From positions 62,001 to 126,000 of the forward strand of contig NZ_RHOK01000005.1 of NCBI RefSeq assembly GCF_003946175.1: a stretch of 64,000 bases of DNA. The letters are read 5' to 3'. The notes below the pieces were generated by a model, which was given only the letters and a program-made list of their open reading frames with translations, made no database searches and had not been told where the DNA came from. This stretch comes from Lacticaseibacillus suibinensis (GTDB taxonomy: Bacteria; Bacillota; Bacilli; Lactobacillales; Lactobacillaceae). Within the stretch, counting starts at the first letter, position 1. Each line of letters begins with the position of its first letter. Positions 27,765-39,256 of the stretch are shown here, piece after piece. A program made the position numbers and the translations under genes.

Positions 27765-28424
27765 TTAACGCCGGGCTTTCTTCGGTTCCAAGCGCCGTTG
27801 TACGGTCCCCAGCACGAGGTCGGCGATAATGGCCATCAAGGCGGTCGGGAGCGCGCCGGCAAGGATAATGGCGCCGCCGTTGGTCGCGTTGGTGCCGCGG
27901 ACAATGATGTCACCTAAGCCGCCAGCGCCGACAAAGGCCCCAATGGCAGTGATGCCGATGGCGACCACTAACGCATTGCGAATCCCTGCCATGATCACCG
28001 ACAAGGATAGCGGAATTTCCACCATGTAGAGGCGCTGAAAACTCGTCATTCCCATCCCCTTGGCCGAGTCAATCACATTGGGATCAACGCTGGCCATCCC
28101 GGTGTAGGTGTTTTTGATAATCGGCAAAAGCGAGTAGAGGAATACCGTCACAATCACAGTGTTCACCCCGAGGCCCAGCCCCAGCATGATAATCGACAAC
28201 ATCGCCAAACTCGGAATGGTCTGAATGACATTGGCGATGCCGATAATGGTACTGGATAATTTGCGATTGCGCGCGATGAACAATCCAATCGGAATGCCGA
28301 CCACCGCCGCAATCAACACGCCGTAGATTGAAATCAGAAAATGGCGACTGAATTGGCTCAGCACATAAGCGCCGTTTTCGCTCATGTAGTACCAGAACTG
28401 CTGCCACGTATTCATATCAGCCAT
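27765..28424 (-). CDS. opuCD: osmoprotectant ABC transporter permease OpuCD-like
   Basis: Second membrane subunit of a glycine-betaine/carnitine/choline-type importer, 219 residues with five to six hydrophobic helices. The permease EAA-loop segment [33 protein letters not shown] is clear. It ends the opuCA-CB-CC-CD operon. The ATG overlaps the opuCC stop. Homologous systems export bile acids in some species (BilE), so the substrate is not certain. Confidence 0.92.
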   Translation of the reverse strand: MADMNTWQQFWYYMSENGAYVLSQFSRHFLISIYGVLIAAVVGIPIGLFIARNRKLSSTIIGIANVIQTIPSLAMLSIIMLGLGLGVNTVIVTVFLYSLLPIIKNTYTGMASVDPNVIDSAKGMGMTSFQRLYMVEIPLSLSVIMAGIRNALVVAIGITAIGAFVGAGGLGDIIVRGTNATNGGAIILAGALPTALMAIIADLVLGTVQRRLEPKKARR

Positions 28425-29347
28425 TAATGATCACCTCCCCGGAAATAGTTATGCTTCACCAAGAACTCGCGGGCCACCACTGATGGCTCTTTCAGCTGAT
28501 CATCCACTTGATAATTCAGATCCTGCATCGTTTTCAGGCTAATTTTGCCATCCAAGCGGTGCAGCAGTGGCTTCAGCTTCGGGTAGCGTTTCAGCAGGCT
28601 GTCATTAACCACGAGCGACGCATCATATGGCGGGAAGAAGTTTTTGTCATCCTTCAACACGGTCAAATTGTAGCTGCGAATGCGGCCATCGGTGGAATAA
28701 CCCAACACGGTCTGCATTTTGCCGGCTTCCACAGCGTCATACACCAACCCGATTTGCATCGGATAAACGCGTTTGAAATCAAAGCCATAGGCCTGACCGA
28801 AGTCGGGATAGCCATCCCCTTTGCGATTCATCCAGGAGCTGTCCACCCCAGCATTCATGGCCGGCGCCAGCGGTTTGAGCTGACTGATGGTTTGCACATT
28901 GTGGGCCTTGGCAAAGGCCTTGGTCACCATGAAGGCGTAAGTATCCGCAAAGCCATAGGTTGGGTACCAGGTCTGGTGATACTTCTGCTTGAACACGCGT
29001 TTCACGATTGTGCCGGCCTTTTTGGGATCCTTTTCCACTGGCATATTCAGCGTGCCGGTCAGGTCAGTGCCGGTGTAACGCGTGGCCGCAATATCAGCGT
29101 CCCCACGAATCATCGCCTGATGGGTCACCGTCGTTGAACCCAGATTGGAAACCAGCGTGGTTGGCATGCCAGTTTCATGCGTGATGAGTTCGGCCAACAT
29201 GTTAGCCATGATGCTGCTTTCCGTTGAGCTCAATGCCGCAATCCGCACGGTGCCTTTTTGCGTGCCCGCAATCCCAGGAAAGCCGCAGCCGGTCAGTAGC
29301 AGCAGGGACCCAATTAACGCGAGTGATGCTTGCCACCATCGTTTCAT
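28424..29347 (-). CDS. opuCC: osmoprotectant-binding lipoprotein OpuCC-like
   Basis: Solute receptor anchored by lipid, 307 residues. The signal peptide ends with lipobox LLTGC. The mature part begins with [24 protein letters not shown] and contains [16 protein letters not shown], typical of the OpuAC/ProX-like family that binds quaternary amines in an aromatic cage. It overlaps both flanking genes by four or fewer bases. Confidence 0.93.
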   Translation of the reverse strand: MKRWWQASLALIGSLLLLTGCGFPGIAGTQKGTVRIAALSSTESSIMANMLAELITHETGMPTTLVSNLGSTTVTHQAMIRGDADIAATRYTGTDLTGTLNMPVEKDPKKAGTIVKRVFKQKYHQTWYPTYGFADTYAFMVTKAFAKAHNVQTISQLKPLAPAMNAGVDSSWMNRKGDGYPDFGQAYGFDFKRVYPMQIGLVYDAVEAGKMQTVLGYSTDGRIRSYNLTVLKDDKNFFPPYDASLVVNDSLLKRYPKLKPLLHRLDGKISLKTMQDLNYQVDDQLKEPSVVAREFLVKHNYFRGGDH

Positions 29348-29985
29348 TGGCCCACCTCCTCACGCCCGGTGTGCGGGGTCAGCCGCTTCTCCAAGCGGCC
29401 TAAAGCATAGTCCACCAAAAGCGCCAGCAGCGTCACCGGAATTGTCCCGCCGATAATCAGATCCGGCTGGAACAGATTCAGGCCGTTGAAGATCAAGTCC
29501 CCTAAGCCGCCGGCCCCAATGTAGGAGGCCAGGGTCGCCCAGGCAATCACATACACTGCCGACAAGCGAATACCCGCCATGATGACTGGCATCGCCATGG
29601 GAATTTCGACCTGGAAAATCGACTGCAACGGGGTCATCCCCATGCCCTTCGCCGAATCCTTTAGCGTTGGTGAAACGTCTTCCATGCCAATGTAAGTGTT
29701 GCGCAAAATTGGGAGCAACGAATAAATGAACAGCGCCACAATCGCTGGCACTTGCCCAATCCCAAACAAGGGAATCATCAACGCAAGCAGCGCCAAGCTC
29801 GGCACCGTTTGCAACATGCTGGCAATGGCGATCACCACCTTGGCTGTCCGCGGAAAACGGGTCAAGGCAATGCCCAGCGGTACCGCCACCAGAATGCCTA
29901 ACCCCAGCGCGATAGCGGAAATATACAGCTGCTCCCAGGTTTTGACGACCAGTTCGGTCCCATGCGCCGCCAAAAAGCTACTCAT
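29344..29985 (-). CDS. opuCB: osmoprotectant ABC transporter permease OpuCB-like
   Basis: First permease of the operon, 213 residues from ATG 29985 ([19 protein letters not shown]). The longer upstream frame lies within opuCA and is not coding. EAA loop: [29 protein letters not shown], nearly the same as in OpuCD, showing that the two permeases are paralogues. Its start overlaps the opuCA stop by eight bases. Confidence 0.93.
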   Translation of the reverse strand: MSSFLAAHGTELVVKTWEQLYISAIALGLGILVAVPLGIALTRFPRTAKVVIAIASMLQTVPSLALLALMIPLFGIGQVPAIVALFIYSLLPILRNTYIGMEDVSPTLKDSAKGMGMTPLQSIFQVEIPMAMPVIMAGIRLSAVYVIAWATLASYIGAGGLGDLIFNGLNLFQPDLIIGGTIPVTLLALLVDYALGRLEKRLTPHTGREEVGQ

Positions 29986-31189
29986 TGACGCCGCCTCCCT
30001 CCGCTGGTTCTTGATCGACCGGTTCTGGGTTGCTTGCGTCGCCGTTGTCGTTATCGCCGCCCCAAATGGTGTCATAAACCATGTCCACCAAGGACGCCCG
30101 GGTGACAATGCCGCGCAGCTTATTGTCGGCATCCACCACTGGCACGTACTTGAGGCCACGCTTCAAGATCCGGTCGACACTGTCGCGCAGTAAAGCCGTT
30201 TCTTGCACATAGAACAATTTGGTTTGCATGATGTCAGCCACGGCGGTGGATTTTTGATACTGATGGGTCAGCGATTCCACATCAATGAAGCCCTTCAGAT
30301 AACCGTTATCGTCCACCACCAGCAAGGTATCAACGCGGCGCTTGCGCATCAGTGCGATGGCTTCCGGCAACGACTTGCCTGGGGTGATCACGGCTGGGTT
30401 CTTCAGCATAATTGCGCCCACCGTGGTGACATCGGCCCGCGCTTGAATCAGGCGTTCTTCACCAATCAAATCCCGAACAAATTGGTTGGCGGGGTGCTGC
30501 AGTAGTTCGGCAGGCGTAGCATTTTGAATGATGTGACCACCATCCATCACCACGATTTTGGTGGCGAGCTTCAGCGCCTCGTCCATGTCATGCGTAACAA
30601 AGACCACGGTTTTGCCGAGCTTCTCCTGCAGCGACTTCACCAACTCCTGCAGGCTTTCACGCGTGATTGGGTCCAGCGCGCCGAAGGGTTCATCCATCAA
30701 AATCAGATCCTGATCCGCAGCCAGCGCCCGTATCACGCCGATGCGCTGCTGCTGACCGCCAGACAGTTCAGCTGGATAACGGTCGAGATAGTCCACTGGC
30801 AGCTCCACCATTTTGATCAGCGACTCCGCCTTGGCGCGGCGCTTAGCTTCTGGCCACTTCAAGAGTTTCGGCACCAGCGTGATGTTTTCGTACAGCGTCA
30901 TATGCGGCATCAAGCCAATGTTTTGAATCACGTAACCAATTTGCCGGCGCAATTTGACCGGGTCTTTCTTGTGGATATCCTCACCATTGAATAAAATCTG
31001 GCCCCCGGTAGGCTCCAGCATGCGATTGATCATGCGCATGGTGGTGGTCTTCCCCGAACCACTGGTCCCAATCAAGCACACAAAATCGCCGCGCTCGATG
31101 GTTAAATTAATGTGCTCCACGGCCACGTTGCCACCGCGGTACACCTTGTTGACGTCCAGATATTGGACGATTGGTTGAGCAGTTGCCAT
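29978..31189 (-). CDS. opuCA: osmoprotectant ABC transporter ATPase OpuCA (CBS domains)
   Basis: Energising subunit, 403 residues from ATG 31189 ([13 protein letters not shown]), with GGAGG about 8 bases before. It has Walker [10 protein letters not shown], signature [15 protein letters not shown], Walker [13 protein letters not shown] and H-loop [11 protein letters not shown]-terminal tandem CBS pair (about 250-375, ending [14 protein letters not shown]) is the known osmosensory module, which binds c-di-AMP in OpuC of other Firmicutes. An acidic tail follows. c-di-AMP control is an inference; its receptor DarA is also in this window. Confidence 0.95.
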   Translation of the reverse strand: MATAQPIVQYLDVNKVYRGGNVAVEHINLTIERGDFVCLIGTSGSGKTTTMRMINRMLEPTGGQILFNGEDIHKKDPVKLRRQIGYVIQNIGLMPHMTLYENITLVPKLLKWPEAKRRAKAESLIKMVELPVDYLDRYPAELSGGQQQRIGVIRALAADQDLILMDEPFGALDPITRESLQELVKSLQEKLGKTVVFVTHDMDEALKLATKIVVMDGGHIIQNATPAELLQHPANQFVRDLIGEERLIQARADVTTVGAIMLKNPAVITPGKSLPEAIALMRKRRVDTLLVVDDNGYLKGFIDVESLTHQYQKSTAVADIMQTKLFYVQETALLRDSVDRILKRGLKYVPVVDADNKLRGIVTRASLVDMVYDTIWGGDNDNGDASNPEPVDQEPAEGGGVNE

Positions 31190-31281
31190 TTTCCGTCCTC
31201 CTTTACCTTCACGCCTCCATGATAACACACCGCGTTTTCCCGTTTTGTATCTGAGCCACTAGGGCACCGCCTTATGGCTTT

Positions 31282-31310
31282 TTGTAAGCACTTTCTAATC
31301 GCGGTATAAT
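31282..31310 (+). promoter_or_regulatory. sigma-A promoter of the unknown gene at 31.4 kb
   Basis: TTGTAA (31282-31287), 17 bases, TATAAT (31305-31310), ending about 50 bases before the start codon at 31361. Confidence 0.85.
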
Positions 31311-31360
31311 GACAACGTGAATGATGCGTGATTGCTTTTGCGCTCAAGGAGGGAGACGCA

Positions 31361-31930
31361 ATGGACAATTTGGAAGCAGCTTATCGGCAACCGTATTTTT
31401 TAACCCCGCCTGACCCACCAGCCTTGCTGAATGGGCGCGGTTTAAGTGTGAACACGCTTCATGTGGCTGATCAGACCTTCCCGGATCAAGGGACCTTCGC
31501 CAAGCTGATGCGCTCCCGCGTGACCGCTACTTTGGCCGACCAGACGCTGACCATCACGGCGCGCGGCGCGGCGCCTTTGACGCTAGCGTTAACGCAGCTT
31601 GACGTGTTTCTGACCAAAATCAATATGGATAAAAGAGCACCCTGGTTGTGGACCCACGTCGCCTATGCCACTGGCCTGCATGTGCTGGCCCCAGATGACG
31701 ATTTTTATCTCGCGGTGCCTGGCGGACTGGCTGCTCAATTTCTGGTGCGCCATCCCGGCCAGCTGCCTATCGTCGATGAGTTGCACCTCGCGCAGCTGCC
31801 TGAAGCCGCCGATGAATATGCCTTTTCCAGCCAACTGAAAGCCGAGACTTATGATCAAATGGTCGCTGGCACGCCGTTAGCCTTTTTGGCCAACGACCGA
31901 CCAAGCTCGCTCCAATCACCCCAGCTTTAA
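31361..31930 (+). CDS. hypothetical protein
   Basis: A 189-residue protein that I do not recognise. AAGGAGGG lies about eight bases before the ATG, and a consensus promoter is 50 bases upstream, so it is expressed. There is no signal peptide and no membrane helix. The middle (RVTATLADQTLTITARGAAPLTLALTQLDVF) is beta-rich. The C-terminal half contains PDDDFYLAVPGGLAAQFLVRHPG. No catalytic motif is apparent. It stands alone between opuC and the beta-glucoside genes, closed by a terminator. Confidence 0.75.
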   Translation: MDNLEAAYRQPYFLTPPDPPALLNGRGLSVNTLHVADQTFPDQGTFAKLMRSRVTATLADQTLTITARGAAPLTLALTQLDVFLTKINMDKRAPWLWTHVAYATGLHVLAPDDDFYLAVPGGLAAQFLVRHPGQLPIVDELHLAQLPEAADEYAFSSQLKAETYDQMVAGTPLAFLANDRPSSLQSPQL

Positions 31931-31951
31931 GGACCTGCAGAGCAGAGACGC

Positions 31952-31985
31952 AAAACAGCCACTTCGTAATGAGGTGGCTGTTTTC
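31952..31985. terminator. bidirectional terminator
   Basis: AAAACAGCCAC and GTGGCTGTTTT enclose ten bases. It separates the unknown gene from the convergent phospho-beta-glucosidase. Confidence 0.88.
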
Positions 31986-32003
31986 TTTCCCCCGAGCTTA
32001 GCT

Positions 32004-34776
<2,773 letters not shown>

Positions 34777-34826
34777 GCTAATTCTCCCCTTTCTTCCTCT
34801 TCAGGCTACCAAGGTGCAGTTGCCGA

Positions 34827-34840
34827 TGTAAACGATAACG
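34827..34840. promoter_or_regulatory. cre site (CcpA operator)
   Basis: TGTAAACGATAACG matches the cre consensus TGWAANCGNTNWCA at 13 of 14 positions. It lies between divergent celB and the RpiR gene, just downstream of a probable celB promoter (TTGAGC, 17 bases, GTAACA on the minus strand). This implies glucose repression. Confidence 0.75.
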
Positions 34841-34916
34841 CTGGCTTTGTTACAAACTCACAAAGGAAATGCTCAAAATAACGTTTTTAACGATACTTTC
34901 TTTCACGGAGGCCCCT

Positions 34917-35762
34917 ATGACCAACTTAATCACCATGCTTAAAAATCAATCCCAACTCACCCAGAGTGAACAGGTCGTCGCCGCTTGCATCTTAAAAGAC
35001 CCAGCGGCGGTGCTGGACGCCTCAATCTATGACCTGGCGACTCAGTGCCATACATCGCCGGCCACCATTACCCGCTTATGTAAGAAGTGCGCCACCAGCA
35101 ATTTCCGGGATTTCAAAATTGAATTGGCGCAGTGCTGCTCGCAGCTTGCCAGTGCCGGCCCGCACGTCAATGCCAACGTGCCGTTTTTGCCGACGGACAG
35201 CGACGCTGAAGTGGCCCGGAAAATCGCCAAGCTATCCACCGAAACCATTGAGGAAACTGCTCAAGCGGTCATGCCGGCACAGCTGAAACAGGCGGTGAAT
35301 TTGTTACTGACGGCGCGCACGATTTTCGGCATTGCGGTAAGCGGCAACTACATTCGCCTGCGCGATTTTCAGCTCAAGCTGCTGAAAATCAATTACACGG
35401 TCAATCTGCTCGACCTGCAGGCTGAGCAATATTATCTGGCCTACCATGCCGATGAGAAAGACGTTGCCCTGATCATTTCCTACAGCGGCCGCACTGCCGA
35501 GGTGGTCAACGATGCCAAACTCTTCCGCCAAAATCACACCCCCATCATTGCCATCACCGCCGACCCAGAAAGCCCACTGGCGCTGTACGCGCAGGTGGTA
35601 CTTACTGTGCCGATGAGCGAAACCGCCAAAATGAAAGTGTCGGATTTCTCCTCCCAAATCGCCATCAGCTATGTGCTCAATACGCTTTACGCCTGCTTGT
35701 ATAACCGCCACTTCGAGCGCAACTACCACGAGCGCACCAGCACCCCCATCGCCCATTTCTAA
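34917..35762 (+). CDS. RpiR/MurR family transcriptional regulator
   Basis: Sugar-phosphate-responsive regulator, 281 residues from ATG 34917 (MTNLITMLKNQSQLTQSEQ), with CGGAGG six bases before. The N-terminal HTH (about 1-77) includes ATQCHTSPATITRLCKKC. The C-terminal SIS domain (about 110-260) includes ISYSGRTAEVVNDAKLF. It is divergent from the PTS-IIC/GH1 operon and is most likely its regulator, with a phosphorylated beta-glucoside or a glucose phosphate as probable ligand (inferred). Confidence 0.92.
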   Translation: MTNLITMLKNQSQLTQSEQVVAACILKDPAAVLDASIYDLATQCHTSPATITRLCKKCATSNFRDFKIELAQCCSQLASAGPHVNANVPFLPTDSDAEVARKIAKLSTETIEETAQAVMPAQLKQAVNLLLTARTIFGIAVSGNYIRLRDFQLKLLKINYTVNLLDLQAEQYYLAYHADEKDVALIISYSGRTAEVVNDAKLFRQNHTPIIAITADPESPLALYAQVVLTVPMSETAKMKVSDFSSQIAISYVLNTLYACLYNRHFERNYHERTSTPIAHF

Positions 35763-35768
35763 GCACGC

Positions 35769-35806
35769 AAAAACGGCCTTCCCTCAGCGAAGAGGAAAGG
35801 CCGTTT
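35769..35806. terminator. bidirectional terminator (RpiR gene / rplKA)
   Basis: AAACGGCCTT-CCTC, a short loop, GAGG-AAGGCCGTTT. It lies between convergent genes, with T tracts on both strands. Confidence 0.85.
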
Positions 35807-35817
35807 GCAAATGATCC

Positions 35818-36507
35818 TTAGAAGGCGTTAACGTCAACCTTGACCCCAGGGCCAAAGGTGGAAGTAACGGTCAAGCTTTGGATGTAAGTCCCTTTAGCAG
35901 ACGCAGGGCGAGCCTTGAGGATGGTGTCGTTGAGGGCTTTGAAGTTCTCAACGAGCTTAGCATCATCAAAGGAAACCTTGCCGATTGGGGCGTGAACGAT
36001 CCCAGCTTTGTCAGCGCGGTAAGCCACTTGGCCGGCCTTGACGTCGTTAACCGCCTTAGCGGTGTCCATCGTCACGGTGCCGGTCTTTGGGTTAGGCATC
36101 AAGCCCTTAGGCCCGAGGACCCGGCCCAAACGACCAACCTTAGCCATCATTGGTGGGGTAGCCACGGCAACGTCAAAGTCGAGCCAGCCGTCTTGAACCT
36201 TTTGGACCAAGTCGTCGGAGCCAACCAAGTCAGCGCCAGCTTCTTCAGCGGCCTTAGCCTGTTCGCCTTCAGCGAAGACAATCACACGCTGGGTCTTACC
36301 AGTCCCGTTTGGCAGCACAATGGCGCCACGGATCTGCTGGTCTGCTTGCTTAACGTCGATGTTCAGGTTGTAAGCAACTTCAACGGTTGCGTCGAACTTG
36401 GCAAAATCGATTTTTTTGACCAATGCCACTGCGTCATCTGGGGTGTAAGCTTTGCCAGCTTCAACCTGCTTGGCAGCGTCTTGGTACTTCTTTGCTTTCT
36501 TAGCCAT
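35818..36507 (-). CDS. rplA: ribosomal protein uL1
   Basis: Forms the L1 stalk at the ribosomal E site and represses its own operon. It has 229 residues from ATG 36507 ([19 protein letters not shown]). Conserved [12 protein letters not shown] and the C-terminal [14 protein letters not shown] are present. It lies 89 bases after rplK. Confidence 0.99.
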   Translation of the reverse strand: MAKKAKKYQDAAKQVEAGKAYTPDDAVALVKKIDFAKFDATVEVAYNLNIDVKQADQQIRGAIVLPNGTGKTQRVIVFAEGEQAKAAEEAGADLVGSDDLVQKVQDGWLDFDVAVATPPMMAKVGRLGRVLGPKGLMPNPKTGTVTMDTAKAVNDVKAGQVAYRADKAGIVHAPIGKVSFDDAKLVENFKALNDTILKARPASAKGTYIQSLTVTSTFGPGVKVDVNAF

Positions 36508-36596
36508 TCTGGAATTTTCCTCCTTGCAAATGTGGTCAGCGGGCACTTGCCCTTCCACTTGATTCATTCAGCTTTCGCTGACGATCCGGACATGCA

Positions 36597-37022
36597 TTAG
36601 CCTTCGACTTCGAAGCCCATGGAACGTGCTGTCCCTTCAACCATGCGCATCGCAGCTTCTACGTCTGCGGCGTTAAGGTCTTGCATCTTTGTTTCAGCAA
36701 TCTGCTTCACTTGGTCCTTGGTTACCTTAGCCACCTTTTTGGTGTTAGGTTCGCCGGAGCCGTGTTCCACGCCGGCTGCCTTCTTCAGAAGAACAGCAGC
36801 TGGTGGGGTCTTGGTGATGAAGTCGAATGAACGATCTTCATACACGGTGATGACAACAGGGATCAGCATGCCATTTTGGTCTGCGGTCCGAGCGTTGAAA
36901 TCCTTGGTGAAGCCCATGATGTTGATCCCAGCTTGGCCCAGTGCAGGGCCAACAGGGGGAGCTGGAGTTGCCTTCCCGCCAGGAATCTGGAGTTTAACGA
37001 TGTTTGCTACTTTTTTAGCCAC
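36597..37022 (-). CDS. rplK: ribosomal protein uL11
   Basis: Part of the GTPase-associated centre, 141 residues. It starts at GTG 37022 ([25 protein letters not shown]), with GGAGG nine bases before. The full N-terminal and C-terminal domains end [12 protein letters not shown]. It begins the rplKA operon. Upstream lies about 100 bases of leader, then a branched repeat. Confidence 0.99.
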   Translation of the reverse strand: MAKKVANIVKLQIPGGKATPAPPVGPALGQAGINIMGFTKDFNARTADQNGMLIPVVITVYEDRSFDFITKTPPAAVLLKKAAGVEHGSGEPNTKKVAKVTKDQVKQIAETKMQDLNAADVEAAMRMVEGTARSMGFEVEG

Positions 37023-37165
37023 GAAACATAACCTCCTTAAGTCCGTGATGTGGTGATGATGGCCAGTCGATTTGGCCTCCCACGCGTATGCTCAAAACAT
37101 ACCTGAATAGGCTATCATGATTCGGCGCAAAACGCAATAGTTCTCACACGGGATTTGAACTGGCC

Positions 37166-37320
37166 GGGCCGGACAACCTCCACGGAGAAGGGCTGGAACG
37201 TGGTGGCCAGCGCTTTGAGCCTCAAAGTACGAGTCTCAAAGTCGCGGCTTGTTCTAAGCCAACAAGTTGGCTAAGAACAATTTCACCACTGAGCCCTTCC
37301 CCGCTCCGGTTGTCCGGCCC
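37166..37320. repeat. branched inverted repeat, family 1 copy b
   Basis: Second copy of the element at 10418-10591. Perfect 13-base outer arms: GGGCCGGACAACC and GGTTGTCCGGCCC. The next block is GAAGGGCT/AGCCCTTC, then GTGGTG/CACCAC. The internal hairpins CTTTGAG/CTCAAAG and TTGTTCT..GCCAAC/GTTGGC..AGAACAA are kept. About 80 internal bases are identical to copy a. It lies between rplK and the DUF915-like hydrolase. The flanking sequence to 37421 shows no gene. Confidence 0.88.
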
Positions 37321-37421
37321 TAAAGTACTGCGTTCACTGTCAGGTTGACTATCCCTCAAGCTGCAATCGCCCTACCGTCCTCTGAACCACTGATGCGGGA
37401 ATGTGGATACCAAAATCTACA

Positions 37422-38231
37422 TCACTTGCCCCAGATAAATTGCTCGATGTCATGATCGACCAAGCGGTTCTCATGAAGCAGACTGTGGGCAGCGCGCGGG
37501 CCGCGGATGAGGACTTCATGGTAGTCGGCGACGTGGTCTTGGGCGAGGTAACGAATGGCAAAGCTGGAATTTACGCCGACGACGCCGTCATGGGCAGCGC
37601 CGGTGAAGAGGTCGCCGGCAATGTTGAGCCAGCGCAGGTTTGCCGGCAAGGCCTGGCGGTGCGCTTGAAAGAAGTCGTAAACCGGCGCGGTTTGGCTGGG
37701 ACCGCTGGGCAGTAGTGGCCAGTTGCGAATGGCATCATTTTTGGCGACTTCTAAGTCGTTGTACGGGGCCGCGATGGACACCAAGGCGCGCACCGGCACC
37801 GGCGGTTGGCTGATGACGTACATCAGCGCGGTGATACCGCCCATGGAGTGCGCGACTAGGTTGATGGCGGCGAAGTCTGCCTGCTTTTGCAGGGCCACAA
37901 CCACCGCTTGTAGGCCAGCCAGCTGGCGATCTGGGCGCAGGCGTTTTTGCGTAAACAGCACCTGCACCGCCACATGCGGGCCGAGTTGCAAGTGGCCCCG
38001 TAATTGCACTCGGCCGCTGGGTTTGACGATGGCGACGACTTGTTTGTCCATCACTAGACGGCGCAACATGTGACCGAAGGAAAAGCGGCTGCCCCAATAG
38101 CCAGGCAAAAACACCGTCGGCACCTCATCCCCAACCGCCACTTGCCGGTGTTTTTGCGGGTGACCTAGATAATAAAAATCGGCTGCGGCCGCCAATATGG
38201 CACCGCAACCGATTAACATCAGCGCCAGCAT
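37422..38231 (-). CDS. alpha/beta hydrolase, DUF915 family
   Basis: Putative surface-exposed esterase or lipase of the Gram-positive DUF915 family, 269 residues. The ATG at 38231 follows the nusG stop by one base. The N-terminus MLALMLIGCGAILAAAADF is a signal or anchor segment, and a Cys in LIGCG could be a weak lipobox. VFLPGYWGSRFSFGHML holds the oxyanion region, and the nucleophile elbow is VAHSMGG. His is probably in GPRAAHSLLHEN. It is inserted between nusG and rplK, which are normally adjacent, and is read as part of the nusG transcript. The substrate is unknown. Confidence 0.85.
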   Translation of the reverse strand: MLALMLIGCGAILAAAADFYYLGHPQKHRQVAVGDEVPTVFLPGYWGSRFSFGHMLRRLVMDKQVVAIVKPSGRVQLRGHLQLGPHVAVQVLFTQKRLRPDRQLAGLQAVVVALQKQADFAAINLVAHSMGGITALMYVISQPPVPVRALVSIAAPYNDLEVAKNDAIRNWPLLPSGPSQTAPVYDFFQAHRQALPANLRWLNIAGDLFTGAAHDGVVGVNSSFAIRYLAQDHVADYHEVLIRGPRAAHSLLHENRLVDHDIEQFIWGK

Positions 38232-38232
38232 C

Positions 38233-38778
38233 TTACAACTTGTCGACCTGATCGTAATCAAGGTCGGCAGACACTTCACGTTCGAACATGTTGATGGTGG
38301 CCTTCAGCTTCATCTTGTCCGGATCATTAGCGGTAATCTTGCCTTTCATGCCAGCAAAGGCGCCGGCGATGATGGTGATGGTTTCGCCCACTTCAAAGGA
38401 CAAGTTCGCATGCGTGGTGGACATCCCTAAGGAGTGCAAAATCGTGGCCACTTCATCTGGCATCAGCGGGCTTGGCTTGGAGCCGGCCCCATGCGAGCCC
38501 ACGAAACCGGTGACGCCTGGCGTGTTCCGAACCACGAACCAAGATTCGTCTGTCATGACCATTTCGACCAAGACGTAGCCAGGGAAGGTCTTTTCCATTT
38601 TGACCTTATCTTTGCCATCTTTAACGTCGTGTTCCTCTTCTTCAGGCACGATGACACGGAAAATGTAATCGTCCATGTTCATTGAAGAAACTCGAGATTC
38701 GAGGTTCGTCTTGACCTTGTTTTCGTAACCAGAATAGGTGTGCAGCACGTACCAAAGCTTTTCAGCTGATTCAACCAT
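38233..38778 (-). CDS. nusG: transcription termination/antitermination factor NusG
   Basis: Couples RNA polymerase to the ribosome or Rho, 181 residues. It has the NGN domain KLWYVLHTYSGYENKVKTNLE, the loop FPGYVLVEMVMTDESWFVVRNTPGVTGFVG, and the KOW motif VGETITIIAGAFAGMKGKI. It has its own promoter and an attenuator-like hairpin upstream. Confidence 0.98.
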   Translation of the reverse strand: MVESAEKLWYVLHTYSGYENKVKTNLESRVSSMNMDDYIFRVIVPEEEEHDVKDGKDKVKMEKTFPGYVLVEMVMTDESWFVVRNTPGVTGFVGSHGAGSKPSPLMPDEVATILHSLGMSTTHANLSFEVGETITIIAGAFAGMKGKITANDPDKMKLKATINMFEREVSADLDYDQVDKL

Positions 38779-38817
38779 GTTTGTTCTCCTTTAATGAATG
38801 TCTTGGCTAAAGCGCAA

Positions 38818-38850
38818 ATAAAAAACCGTTGCCCGAGGGCTGCGGTTTTT
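38818..38850 (-). terminator. attenuator-like hairpin before nusG
   Basis: Minus strand AACCG-AGCCC, two bases, GGGC-CGGTT, then TTTTTT. It lies 40 bases upstream of nusG and downstream of its promoter, so it may attenuate nusG or end secE transcription. Confidence 0.75.
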
Positions 38851-38861
38851 TCGCTGACATC

Positions 38862-38891
38862 AGTATACGCCATGCCAGCGGTGAATTTCAA
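38862..38891 (-). promoter_or_regulatory. nusG promoter
   Basis: Minus strand TTGAAA (38886-38891), 18 bases, TATACT (38862-38867), directly after the secE stop codon. Confidence 0.75.
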
Positions 38892-38893
38892 CT

Positions 38894-39064
38894 TTAGAAC
38901 ACAAATGCTTTGAGCAACAGCAGGATGACCCAATCGGCCAGCGCAAAATACGCGGCGAAGATCAAGGAAGTGATGATAACCGTCGTGGTGTCGCGCCGGG
39001 TTTCCTTGGCGGTCGGCCATGTCACTAAGGTCATTTCATGAATAACACTCTTGATAAACTTCAT
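38894..39064 (-). CDS. secE: protein translocase subunit SecE
   Basis: Small essential subunit of the SecYEG channel. The 56 residues were read directly from the sequence: MKFIKSVIHEMTLVTWPTAK, then ETRRDTTTVIITSLIFAAYF and ALADWVILLLLKAFVF. The amphipathic VTWPT.KE segment is the SecE signature, followed by one membrane helix. It lies 12 bases after rpmG. Confidence 0.97.
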   Translation of the reverse strand: MKFIKSVIHEMTLVTWPTAKETRRDTTTVIITSLIFAAYFALADWVILLLLKAFVF

Positions 39065-39076
39065 CTAGCTCGCCTC

Positions 39077-39226
39077 CTACTTAGTTTCGCGGTGCTCAGT
39101 AACGCGCCCGCAGTATTTACAATACTTGTTTAATGTTAGGCGTTCAGTGCGGCGTGGGTTCTCCGGCACAAAATAATTCCGGCGGCCACACACGCTGCAC
39201 GCCAGCGCAACTTTTTTAACTGACAT
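39077..39226 (-). CDS. rpmG: ribosomal protein bL33, zinc-binding type
   Basis: 49 residues, read directly: [49 protein letters not shown]. Both CxxC pairs are present, so it is the zinc-containing (C+) form. It lies immediately upstream of secE, the usual Firmicutes order. Confidence 0.96.
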   Translation of the reverse strand: MSVKKVALACSVCGRRNYFVPENPRRTERLTLNKYCKYCGRVTEHRETK

Positions 39227-39256
39227 GTTCGCCCTCCATTCGCTCTCAACAGCTTA

